From Desulfobacterales bacterium (GTDB lineage: Bacteria > Desulfobacterota > Desulfobacteria > Desulfobacterales > UBA11574), in the NCBI GenBank assembly GCA_012974475.1, contig JAAXQD010000252.1, forward strand, positions 1 through 7,401: a stretch of 7,401 bases of DNA, written 5' to 3'. Shown piece by piece: positions 1 to 5,762 of this stretch. The notes beneath the pieces were generated by a model, which did no database searches, was not told the DNA's origin, and worked only from the letters and a program-made list of their open reading frames with translations. The position numbers and the translations under genes are program-made. Positions within the stretch are counted from its first letter, which is position 1; the number at the start of each line of letters is the position of its first letter.

Positions 1-268
1 GTGTGGTGTGCATGAAAAGTCGGAAAGGGATCTGGTCTGTCCAGAAAATGGGTAACTTTTTCGGGTTACATGCAGCTGATATACATTTTTTAAGAAGGAC
101 TACCGCGAAGCGGTTTAGTTCATCTTGCAAGTATCTATTTTCAATAATAAAGGGATACGATAATGATATCAAAAGAACAGAGGACTTAAAAGAGGATATT
201 TATTCGGGGGGTGTTTTGCCATTATAGGCCATATGATCTTATCAACTCAATGAGACAAGCAAAATTTA
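1..268. other. Left-edge region with no supported gene
   Basis: No convincing gene was found on either strand. An open frame of 74 codons exists at 3-227 on the plus strand, but it has no recognisable domain, a low-complexity basic composition and no clear ribosome-binding site. A second plus-strand frame ends at 55 and could be the last residues of a gene entering from the left, but nothing identifies it. A small perfect hairpin (ACCGC, loop GAA, GCGGT) lies at 102-114. It is not followed by a T run, so it is not a good terminator. The rest is AT-rich and looks like intergenic DNA downstream of yjbQ. Confidence 0.5.
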
Positions 269-685
269 TCATTCTCCGATGATCTTCACAAGAACTCGCT
301 TGCGTCGTCTACCGTCAAACTCGCCGTAAAATATCTGCTCCCAGGTACCGAAATCGAGTTTGCCATCGGTGATTGCAACCACCACTTCCCGGCCCATAAT
401 CTGTCTTTTCATGTGAGCATCCGCATTGTCTTCTCCCACATTGTGCTTGTACTGGGACACCGGTCCGTACGGCGCCAGTTTTTCGAGCCAAACCTCGTAA
501 TCATAGTGAAGACCGGATTCGTCATCATTGATAAAAACGGAGGCCGTTATGTGCATCGCGTTGCACAGTACGAACCCCTCTTTAATACCGCTTTCACGCA
601 AACATTTTTTTACTTGAGGCGTAATATTAACAAAACCACGACGGGAAGGTACTTCAAACCACAATTCTTTTCGATAGCTTTTCAT
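269..685 (-). CDS. yjbQ: YjbQ-family protein (UPF0047; secondary thiamine-phosphate synthase type)
   Basis: A 138-residue protein, the normal full length for the YjbQ/UPF0047 family. Family members are small cytosolic enzymes reported to have a weak, secondary thiamine-phosphate synthase activity; their main physiological role is unsettled. Visible landmarks are VPSRRGFVNITP near residues 12-23, AMHITASVFIND at 43-54 (with the family histidine, H45), NADAHMK at 87-93 (with H91), and the C-terminal block LDFGTWEQIFYGEFDG at 110-125, which is typical of the family. The ATG at 685 is preceded by a G-rich stretch (GGGGGG) that can act as a Shine-Dalgarno. An in-frame ATG at 697 would add only four residues. 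The reading frame stays open further upstream, but that stretch belongs to a decayed copy of the same gene (see 698-884) and is not taken as part of this protein. Family assignment is firm; enzymatic activity is inferred from the family. Confidence 0.9.
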   Translation of the reverse strand: MKSYRKELWFEVPSRRGFVNITPQVKKCLRESGIKEGFVLCNAMHITASVFINDDESGLHYDYEVWLEKLAPYGPVSQYKHNVGEDNADAHMKRQIMGREVVVAITDGKLDFGTWEQIFYGEFDGRRRKRVLVKIIGE

Positions 686-697
686 TTTGCCCCCCAT

Positions 698-884
698 TCG
701 GTAATATTTTCCCTTTGATGTTAAAGGGGATGACGCCTTTAACGGTACCGACTTTGTATTGAAAAGAACAAGGTCTTCTTTTACGCTGCTTTTTTTTGAA
801 GCCATTTTTCCACCGAGGCGTAATATCGACAACCGCCTCCCGGGTCGGCACCTTAAACCGTAACGCTTCCCCATGCGCTTTCAT
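698..884 (-). pseudogene. Decayed partial tandem copy of the yjbQ 5' end
   Basis: Translation from an ATG at 884 gives MKAHGEALRFKVPTREAVVD followed by ITPRW, which lines up without gaps with the start of the intact YjbQ at 685. At the A8 run (T8 on the plus strand, 790-797) the frame is wrong. Removing one A restores collinearity (KSSVKEDLVLFN against ESGIKEGFVLCN). By hand count, 18 of 42 residues are identical. Shared DNA such as ATATTACGCCTC lies at 616-627 and 815-826, exactly 199 bp apart. Homology fades near 758 and the remaining two thirds of the gene are missing; the intact copy starts directly after. Both copies also have an ATG 12 bp upstream of their MK start (896 and 697). I read this as a second, diverged yjbQ paralogue reduced to its first ~42 codons by a deletion and then frameshifted. 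It is not expected to make a functional enzyme. Confidence 0.75.
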
Positions 885-896
885 TGGCGTTCCCAC

Positions 897-1080
897 TGTA
901 GACTTCGTCCAATATTTAAGATATATTCTATTATTTAGTTATTATCAATCATTATATAAACGAGACGGCTCTAACGTTGCATAAACAAAAGGACCCGTAT
1001 TTATTAATGGATCTTCCGGCCCTGTGAAATATTAGGGTTAGATGTACATACCCTGATCGGTCTGGTAATAAAAGCCGGAC
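897..1080. promoter_or_regulatory. Divergent AT-rich promoter region between yjbQ remnant and radical SAM gene
   Basis: Two divergent transcription units start from this intergenic stretch. Its core (911-960) is very AT-rich. On the minus strand a TTGATA box (943-948) is followed after 17 bp by TATATC (920-925), a plausible but imperfect sigma-70 promoter reading into the yjbQ remnant and then yjbQ. An exact TATAAT also occurs on the minus strand at 951-956, and TATAAA on the plus strand at 955-960, but neither has a good -35 box. Boxes this short arise by chance in AT-rich DNA, so only the general assignment is offered. Confidence 0.35.
1034..1080 (+). promoter_or_regulatory. Two small hairpins in the leader of the radical SAM gene
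   Basis: In the leader, AGGGT (1034-1038) pairs with ACCCT (1050-1054), and GTCTGG (1060-1065) pairs with CCGGAC (1075-1080) through one G-U pair. The second ends four bases before the probable Shine-Dalgarno GAGG (1084-1087), so it could influence translation. The stems are only 5 and 6 bp, and no known riboswitch class is recognised. Confidence 0.2.
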
Positions 1081-1091
1081 GAAGAGGCAGG

Positions 1092-2435
1092 ATGATGGAC
1101 AAAACAAAAAACAGGCCGATGAAACCGGTACACAGCAAAAAGAATTTTGTGACAGCCGTTGTCGCAAACAATGGAGGGGAGATTTTTGACCTTCATGGAT
1201 ATGCAGCTGCAGGGATGGCGGGTTCCTCCCTTATTCCCCTGACATTGGATGACACGATTCATATGCCATTCGGGGGCGAGCTTATGATGATGCCGGACAG
1301 AAAGCCTGTTCTTTACAATATTGGAAATCACCGGTTTGAAATATTGGATGAAAATCCATGCACACCCGGAGAACCGATTTTTCCGGTTGCGGCATTTAAT
1401 TCACCCGGTTTTGTAATTTCCTATGTGGCCGCCTACCGGGAGAACACGGCCGCCGGATATCTTCCCCTGTTCTCATACGGGGCAGTCGGATGGCACAAGG
1501 GTAAATTCAGATCCGCAGTGATACGGGTGGACAGAGAACGGCGGCAGGATTTGCGATTGATGAAAACCGAAGATGTTGTTGCCGGAATCGGTGACATACA
1601 AAAGAAGATGCCGGACAACCGACTGGAAACCCACCTTGAAAAATGTGCCATGGAATACGGCTGTCCGGCCGCCAAAAATTTCTTTTTGGGCAGGCATGAA
1701 GCACCGCTACCGACGTCCCATAGCTGCAATGCACGCTGTTTGGGCTGTTTGTCCCTTCAGAAAAACAGTGAAATCCCTCACAGCCAAGCCAGAATTGATT
1801 TTACGCCCTCTCCCTCAGAGATAGCAGAGGTGGCCCTTTTACACATACGGCGGGTAAAACAAAGCGTTGTCAGCTTTGGACAGGGGTGTGAGGGAGATCC
1901 CTTGCTGGCCGCCGCCGTCATTGCACCGGCCATAAACAAGATTCGCTCCGTGACCGGTCGCGGTACCATCAACATGAACACCAACGGGAGCAAGCCACAA
2001 ACGCTGAAAAAGCTTTTTGAGGCAGGCCTCGACAGCATTCGAATCAGTCTCAACAGTGTCAGAAAAAACTGCTATAATGCATATTTTAGACCCAACAGTT
2101 ACAGCTTTTCAGATGTTATGAAGAGCATTGAAATTGCAGTGCAACTGGGGAAATTTGTATCCATTAATTATTTAAATTGTCCCGGGTTCACGGACACCCC
2201 AAAAGAACTGGAAGCGCTGACCGAGTTTTTAAAGGAGCATCCCATAAACATGATCCAATGGCGAAACCTGAATTTTGATCCATTGAAGTATTGGAATATG
2301 ATGTCTGCGGTTGCCGACCACGGCACACCCTTGGGGATGCAACATATTCTCGATGGAATTAAAGAATCTTTTCCGAGTCTAAAATACGGATACTTTAATC
2401 CTCCAAAAGAAAAGTTTTACACAAATCGATCCTAA
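1092..2435 (+). CDS. Uncharacterised radical SAM protein
   Basis: A 447-residue protein. The radical SAM cluster motif is canonical: C212, C216 and C219 in SCNARCLGC (CX3CX2C), which would ligate a [4Fe-4S] cluster for reductive cleavage of S-adenosylmethionine. Other core features follow in order: SFGQGCEGDP at 261-270 (the GGE/GEP-like SAM-binding strand), NMNTNGS at 294-300 and SIRISLNS at 315-322. About 200 residues precede the core and form a separate N-terminal domain that I do not recognise. No SPASM-type C-terminal cysteine cluster is seen, as the tail after the barrel is short. ATGs at 1092 and 1095 are both possible. GAGG at 1084-1087 is better spaced for 1095, which would shorten the protein by one residue. 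The stop is 16 bp before prmA, so the two are probably cotranscribed; this makes a role linked to translation or protein modification possible but unproven. Substrate unknown. Confidence 0.9.
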   Translation: MMDKTKNRPMKPVHSKKNFVTAVVANNGGEIFDLHGYAAAGMAGSSLIPLTLDDTIHMPFGGELMMMPDRKPVLYNIGNHRFEILDENPCTPGEPIFPVAAFNSPGFVISYVAAYRENTAAGYLPLFSYGAVGWHKGKFRSAVIRVDRERRQDLRLMKTEDVVAGIGDIQKKMPDNRLETHLEKCAMEYGCPAAKNFFLGRHEAPLPTSHSCNARCLGCLSLQKNSEIPHSQARIDFTPSPSEIAEVALLHIRRVKQSVVSFGQGCEGDPLLAAAVIAPAINKIRSVTGRGTINMNTNGSKPQTLKKLFEAGLDSIRISLNSVRKNCYNAYFRPNSYSFSDVMKSIEIAVQLGKFVSINYLNCPGFTDTPKELEALTEFLKEHPINMIQWRNLNFDPLKYWNMMSAVADHGTPLGMQHILDGIKESFPSLKYGYFNPPKEKFYTNRS

Positions 2436-2441
2436 CGTTAC

Positions 2442-2447
2442 AAGGAA
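2442..2447 (+). promoter_or_regulatory. Ribosome-binding site that favours a TTG start for prmA
   Basis: AAGGAA lies a few bases before TTG at 2452, whereas the first in-frame ATG, at 2461, is about 14 bases away from it. The spacing therefore supports TTG as the initiation codon. It sits just after the stop codon of the radical SAM gene, as expected for a coupled operon pair. Confidence 0.55.
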
Positions 2448-2451
2448 ACCA

Positions 2452-3378
2452 TTGAAAATCATGCGCTGGATAGAAGTAAAGGTTATTTTTGATTTCCAAG
2501 ACACGCAATTGGCCACAGAGCTTATTTCCAATCTGTTCTATGACCTTGGCCTCCAGGGCGTCGTTGTCGAAACCCCGGAAATCGACTCTTCTCAAGATTG
2601 GGGAGACGATGCCGTAATCCCCGAACATTGGGCGGTGATCGGCTATTTTTCCGATGATGAGCAGTCTAAAAAAAGACTCGAAACAATTGAAAAAAATCTA
2701 AAAAGGCTAGAAACAACAAACGGCATCATATCCCATGCAGTTTATGCCAAGATCGATGAAGCAGACTGGGCTGAAACATGGAAAGCTTTTTTCAAGCCCG
2801 AGAAAATCACGAAAAACATCGTGGTGAAACCCATCTGGAAGGACTATTCCCGGAATCGTGATGAAATCGTTCTTGAGATCGATCCCGGCATGGCCTTTGG
2901 TACCGGAACCCATCCCACAACCTGCATGTGCATCGCCATGATCGAAAAATATCTTAAAAAAGACGGTTCTTTTCTGGATGTGGGAACCGGTTCAGGCATC
3001 CTTATGGTTGCGGCGTCAAAACTGGGGGCAATCAACCTCTGGGGAACGGACAATGACGACGTCGCTGTTGATATTGCGTGTAAGAATTTGATTCAAAATA
3101 AAATATCGGAATCGACCTTTAAAATCCTAACCACCCATCTTGTGGACACGGTAACTCAGCGCTTCGATCTGGTGGCTGCCAATTTAACGACAACGGCGGT
3201 TTTAACCCTCCTCGATGACATCAAACGGGTCCTGGCCCCAAACGGTCTGTTGATCTGTTCGGGTATCGTTGAAGCGGACAAGGAAAAGGTTTTGGAAAAG
3301 ATGGCGAATCTGGATTTTGAAGCCCTTAAGGTGCTGATCAAAGAAGGCTGGGTTTCATTTGTTTGCAGGCCGATGTGA
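2452..3378 (+). CDS. prmA: Ribosomal protein L11 methyltransferase PrmA
   Basis: A 308-residue class I SAM-dependent methyltransferase of the PrmA family, which trimethylates ribosomal protein L11 in the cytosol. Landmarks: an N-terminal substrate-recognition domain (about 1-100) with WIEVKVIF at 6-13; the linker signature EADWAETWKAFFKPEKI at 103-119; DPGMAFGTGTHPTT at 144-157, diagnostic for PrmA; SAM motif I DVGTGSGIL at 176-184; an acidic residue at the end of the next strand (GTDNDD, 198-203); and the C-terminal EGWVSFVCRP. Length is normal for the family. The usual ANILAxPL motif appears here as AANLTTTAVLTLL (242-254), a divergent version. Initiation is likely at TTG 2452, with AAGGAA upstream, rather than at ATG 2461. 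It follows the radical SAM gene by 16 bp and is probably the second gene of that operon. No clear terminator is visible after the stop. Confidence 0.95.
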   Translation: MKIMRWIEVKVIFDFQDTQLATELISNLFYDLGLQGVVVETPEIDSSQDWGDDAVIPEHWAVIGYFSDDEQSKKRLETIEKNLKRLETTNGIISHAVYAKIDEADWAETWKAFFKPEKITKNIVVKPIWKDYSRNRDEIVLEIDPGMAFGTGTHPTTCMCIAMIEKYLKKDGSFLDVGTGSGILMVAASKLGAINLWGTDNDDVAVDIACKNLIQNKISESTFKILTTHLVDTVTQRFDLVAANLTTTAVLTLLDDIKRVLAPNGLLICSGIVEADKEKVLEKMANLDFEALKVLIKEGWVSFVCRPM

Positions 3379-3534
3379 AGTAATTTTAAGGCGTTCCGAA
3401 TTTCTTTTAAATTTTCAATTATTGTATCTAAATTTTCGGAAATTCCTTTACCTCCCCATTTGTCCCTGTTCAGGGGGTGTGCTTCCTCGTGTAGCGATAC
3501 CGGCGGAGTGGGTTCGTCATTTCAAGTAAATGAA
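3379..3534. other. Convergent intergenic region between prmA and the YbjQ-domain gene
   Basis: Two converging genes end here, so a bidirectional terminator would be expected. None is convincing. TTCCGAA (3394-3400) pairs perfectly with TTCGGAA (3435-3441), but the loop is 34 bases and no T run follows either arm. The rest is AT-rich up to about 3450 and more GC-rich after it. This is also the boundary between the core-like left half and the accessory-like right half of the window. Confidence 0.35.
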
Positions 3535-4092
3535 CTATGGGTCCAGCTTGACGGCGGTGCCGTAAACGAGAAGCTCAGCCGCACTGCCCACAACACTGGT
3601 CGTCGTGTAGCGAATATTGACGATTGCGTCGGCTCCGAGCTTTGCAGCCCTTATGATCATTCTGTTTGTCGCGACTTCGCGGGCCCGACCCATCATCTCC
3701 GTGTATTCGGTCAATTCGCCGCCAAGGATGAGTCTGATTATTGCGGACAGATCCTTCCCCAACCAGATGGCAAAAACGGTGTGCCCCTGGACGAGATCGA
3801 GAATCTCATGCGTCTTTCGGCCGGGAACTGAATCGGAATTCAACAGCAGAATTCTATCGTCAGATTCAGTAGCCGGTGACACCTCGGTGGGTCTTTTCTG
3901 TTTCCTTTGTTCGAGAGCCACGGTCAGCAGAACCAAAAGGATACCTCCCAGAAGGCCCAAAACGGCGATCCTCAGCCACCAGGGCACCACCGGATCATCC
4001 GCAACGAAAACGTACCATGGCATCCCGGCAAAGATGGCAATGAAAAGCCCTAACACGAAGACCAGAGAGCCAATCTGTCGAAGTAATTTCAT
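3535..4092 (-). CDS. Membrane-anchored YbjQ-domain (DUF74) protein
   Basis: A 185-residue protein with two parts. Two hydrophobic helices lie near residues 7-24 and 39-59, with a short loop between them and a basic cytoplasmic-type stretch (EQRKQKRP, 61-68) after the second. The C-terminal part (about 81-183) matches the YbjQ/DUF74 family: RILLLNSDSVPGRKTHEIL, GGELTEYTEMMGRAREVATNRM and the conserved GADAIVNIRY segment (153-162). YbjQ domains form small oligomeric alpha/beta proteins of unknown function. Most family members are soluble, ~100-residue proteins, so the membrane anchor makes this a variant. The ATG at 4092 has an excellent Shine-Dalgarno (AGGAGG, 8-base spacer). The ATG overlaps the stop codon of the upstream epimerase fragment (ATGA). 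Domain call is firm; function unknown. Confidence 0.85.
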   Translation of the reverse strand: MKLLRQIGSLVFVLGLFIAIFAGMPWYVFVADDPVVPWWLRIAVLGLLGGILLVLLTVALEQRKQKRPTEVSPATESDDRILLLNSDSVPGRKTHEILDLVQGHTVFAIWLGKDLSAIIRLILGGELTEYTEMMGRAREVATNRMIIRAAKLGADAIVNIRYTTTSVVGSAAELLVYGTAVKLDP

Positions 4093-4100
4093 GGCGTCTT

Positions 4101-4106
4101 CCTCCT
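4101..4106 (-). promoter_or_regulatory. Strong ribosome-binding site of the YbjQ-domain gene
   Basis: CCTCCT on the plus strand is AGGAGG on the minus strand, a perfect Shine-Dalgarno 8 bases before the ATG at 4092. It decides the start and shows that the gene can be translated independently of the upstream fragment, although the two overlap at ATGA. Confidence 0.7.
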
Positions 4107-4112
4107 ATGCTG

Positions 4113-4135
4113 TCGGCAAGCTTGAGCAGTGCCGA
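4113..4135 (-). promoter_or_regulatory. Hairpin just upstream of the YbjQ-domain gene's ribosome-binding site
   Basis: TCGGCA (4113-4118) and TGCCGA (4130-4135) form a perfect 6-bp stem. Inside it, two further GC pairs close a TCAA tetraloop when read on the minus strand. The T run lies before the stem on the minus strand, so this is not an intrinsic terminator. It lies inside the non-homologous tail of the epimerase fragment and six bases before AGGAGG, so it could be the original 5' leader of the YbjQ-domain gene. Confidence 0.3.
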
Positions 4136-4333
4136 TTAAAAAGCAACCATATTTGTTTGCTGATAAAAAGACCCAAAAAGGATTGATGTCGAAAACGGTG
4201 AGTCTCTCACCTTTCTTCAGTAGAGTGCGTGCCAATTCTGCACCTGTAAAGCCAGTTCCTCCGGTGATTAGAACTGTCATTAAACCCTCCCTGTTTTTAG
4301 TGTTTGGATTGGGAAATAAACGGGACGCATCGC

Positions 4334-5095
4334 CTATCGTCTCTTTCGAGGCCGTCTGTAACTTCCCTTCGGCTCGTTCTTGAGCGGCAGGCGCGGCTCA
4401 CCGCCACCGGGGGGCAGGATAATCTTGTCCTCCGAAGCGACCCATACAAAACGTGACTGTGATTTACTCCCCTTGTAAGCGGAAACCCGGAAACGGCGCA
4501 CATGGAAGCTGCAACTCATCAGGAGCTGCTCGAATTTCTTGCTCGGCTCAGCCGACCATACAGCCAGACACCCCTGTTTTCGCAGCGCGCGGCGACAGGC
4601 CCGAATTCCTTCACGACCGTACAGACGGCGGTTTCCTGAATCTGTCATCGCGCTGGGACCATTATCGATATCCAGCAGAATCGCATCGAATCTGCCCTTG
4701 GACCGTGAAATAAGTTCGACGATATCGCCCGTCTTGACGTCAACCCGTTCGTCCCCCAGCGGCTGGCCGTTGAGTTCCCCGAAAAACTCACGATTCCATT
4801 CGACGACAGCACCCAACAGCTCACCCACCACCACTTGGGCGTGGGGGCTGAGCATATCGAGAGCCTGGCGCAAGGTATAGCCCATACCCAAGCCGCCGAC
4901 GAGTATGCTGGGCGCCTTGCAACCGGCCAGATGCGCACAACCCAGCCTCGCCAGCTCCAGTTCCGACTCATGTTGGCGACTGTTCATCAAATCCTGACCA
5001 TTGATCATGATCGAGAAATCACGGCCATGCTGATAAAGCACCATCTCGCTTCCGTCCGGGGTCCGGGCTGTCGCTATTCTTACTCTCGGTTTCAT
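4334..5095 (-). CDS. Spermidine-synthase-like (SpeE-family) SAM-fold protein
   Basis: A 253-residue Rossmann-fold protein related to spermidine synthases and other class I methyltransferases. A short N-terminal beta region includes FSIMINGQDLMNSRQHES (27-44), the equivalent of the aminopropyltransferase entry strand. It is followed by the nucleotide-binding strand and loop SILVGGLGMGYTLRQAL (63-79), an acidic strand end VVGELLGAVVEW (89-100, E92), GDERVDVKTGD (114-124) and FDAILLDIDNGP (136-147). The family's usual HEM stretch and D-S-T-D-P-type catalytic loop are altered (RQHES; DIDNGP), so true polyamine synthesis is doubtful; it could be a methyltransferase. The C-terminal tail is strongly basic (RRPRKRR). 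The ATG at 5095 follows AGGA by seven bases. It lies 38 bp after the GNAT stop. The gene is visibly more GC-rich than its neighbours, which suggests a separate origin. Fold is firm, reaction unknown. Confidence 0.75.
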   Translation of the reverse strand: MKPRVRIATARTPDGSEMVLYQHGRDFSIMINGQDLMNSRQHESELELARLGCAHLAGCKAPSILVGGLGMGYTLRQALDMLSPHAQVVVGELLGAVVEWNREFFGELNGQPLGDERVDVKTGDIVELISRSKGRFDAILLDIDNGPSAMTDSGNRRLYGREGIRACRRALRKQGCLAVWSAEPSKKFEQLLMSCSFHVRRFRVSAYKGSKSQSRFVWVASEDKIILPPGGGEPRLPLKNEPKGSYRRPRKRR

Positions 5096-5133
5096 GGTGG
5101 CATCCTATGGGTGACAAGTGGCAGAGATAATTG

Positions 5134-5622
5134 TCATACGTTAAATTCTTTACAGTAATAAGCTATAGTTTTTTCTGTTTCTTTCGACAATTCTCCCTGA
5201 ACCATAAAATGATTTCCTTCAGGATCGTAGTCACAATAATAATTGTATTCCTTAGCCAAAGTAAAACCAAAGCGAGAATAATATTCGGGTCCACCCAGAA
5301 CGAATATTCGTTTAAACCCCATTTCAAAGGCTTGCGCGTTGCCATGTTTTATGAGTTGCGAACCAATGCCTTGATTTTGCATGGATGGCAGCACGGCGAC
5401 AGGGGCAAGGCCGACACCTATGATTTCTTCCTGTTTTCTGATCGGGCTGTATGCGATATGCCCTGTTAATTTGTCGTTTATTTCACAGACAAGCGATAGG
5501 GTAAGATTTTTATTTTTTCTTAAGTTTTCAACGATTTTCCCTTCATCAGGACCGGTGAATGCCTGATTATGGATCTCGGTGATTTGATTTACATCTGATT
5601 CTTTTTCTATTCGGATTTTCAT
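5134..5622 (-). CDS. GNAT-family N-acetyltransferase (YhbS-like)
   Basis: A 162-residue single-domain acetyltransferase of the GNAT superfamily, closest in style to the YhbS/COG3153 group. It starts with MKIRIEKESDVNQITEIHNQ, the usual beta1-alpha1. The acetyl-CoA motif A is LAPVAVLPSMQNQGIGSQLI at 72-91, in which QNQGIG is the pyrophosphate-binding loop. It continues with FVLGGPEYYSRFGF at 107-120, the YhbS-type signature in which Y114/Y115 and the FGF turn are conserved. GNATs of this group transfer acetyl from acetyl-CoA to amines; the substrate cannot be told from sequence. Length is typical for the group. The ATG at 5622 follows AGGA by seven bases. Base composition is AT-rich, unlike the downstream spermidine-synthase-like gene. 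The gap to the upstream DUF3465 gene holds a 60-bp attC-like element (5647-5706), so this may be a mobile cassette gene. Confidence 0.88.
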   Translation of the reverse strand: MKIRIEKESDVNQITEIHNQAFTGPDEGKIVENLRKNKNLTLSLVCEINDKLTGHIAYSPIRKQEEIIGVGLAPVAVLPSMQNQGIGSQLIKHGNAQAFEMGFKRIFVLGGPEYYSRFGFTLAKEYNYYCDYDPEGNHFMVQGELSKETEKTIAYYCKEFNV

Positions 5623-5646
5623 TGTTATTTCCTAGTATAACGCTCG

Positions 5647-5706
5647 GCATAACTGAACGGCAAGGGAACACAGCGGATTTGCCAGTCCGGGTTGATGCGG
5701 TTAAAT
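5647..5706 (-). repeat. Candidate integron attC-like element (60 bp)
   Basis: Read on the minus strand, the element begins with ATTTAAC, a perfect match to the RYYYAAC core of attC sites (plus 5700-5706). It ends with GTTATGC, six of seven to the GTTRRRY core (plus 5647-5653), giving a span of 60 bp. Between them GGCAA (5659-5663) pairs with TTGCC (5679-5683), and AAC...GTT pairing is possible on both sides of a bulge. It lies between two same-strand genes, with the next ribosome-binding site starting soon after it, as in integron cassette arrays. The arms are unequal and no integrase gene is in view, so the call is tentative; it could be a chance palindrome. Confidence 0.3.
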
Positions 5707-5762
5707 GGATCGGCGGATGCTATTTGAAAATAAACGATACGTCTCTACTGTTGCCCCCATTG

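Larger units (their letters stand above)
4089..4280 (-). pseudogene. 5' fragment of an NAD-dependent epimerase/dehydratase gene
   Basis: The first 34 residues form a clear extended short-chain dehydrogenase N-terminus: strand 1 (TVLITGG), the cofactor loop GGTGFTG at 7-13 (GxxGxxG), helix 1, then strand 2 ending in VFDINP, where D31 would bind the adenosine ribose. Homology stops at about 4179. The remaining 29 codons (FWVFLSANKYG onward) are unrelated and Lys/Phe/Arg-rich, and the frame closes at 4089, overlapping the ATG of the YbjQ-domain gene. A full epimerase needs roughly 300 residues, including the YxxxK catalytic pair, and none of that is present. The start is well supported (GGGAGG, five bases before ATG at 4280). 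Most likely a deletion joined the 5' end of an epimerase gene to the leader of the YbjQ-domain gene. The stump may still be translated, but without enzymatic activity. Confidence 0.8.

Noticed and set aside
102..114. Small hairpin ACCGC-GAA-GCGGT as terminator or mobile-element end
   Set aside because: The stem is only 5 bp, no T tract follows, and no partner repeat or transposase gene is in view.
3..227. Open frame of 74 codons on the plus strand at the left edge
   Set aside because: No domain, no ribosome-binding site, low-complexity basic composition and only a short open stretch in AT-rich DNA.
413..718. Long plus-strand open frame antisense to yjbQ
   Set aside because: It lies opposite a clearly conserved protein and has no recognisable domain. 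It is a shadow frame.
787..801. A8 run as a programmed frameshift site joining the yjbQ remnant to intact YjbQ
   Set aside because: The change needed is +1, whereas classic A-rich slippery sites give -1 shifts. No stimulatory stem was seen and the remnant is truncated, so decay is the simpler reading.
3394..3441. Inverted repeat TTCCGAA/TTCGGAA as a bidirectional terminator after prmA
   Set aside because: The stem is only 7 bp with a 34-base loop and no adjoining T run on either strand.
4113..4135. Hairpin upstream of the YbjQ-domain gene as an intrinsic terminator
   Set aside because: The T run precedes the stem on the minus strand and an A run follows it on the plus strand, so neither orientation gives a stem followed by Ts.
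4453..5158. Several overlapping open frames antisense or out of frame with the spermidine-synthase-like gene
   Set aside because: High GC keeps alternative frames free of stops; only the minus-strand 4334-5095 frame shows family motifs and a proper ribosome-binding site.
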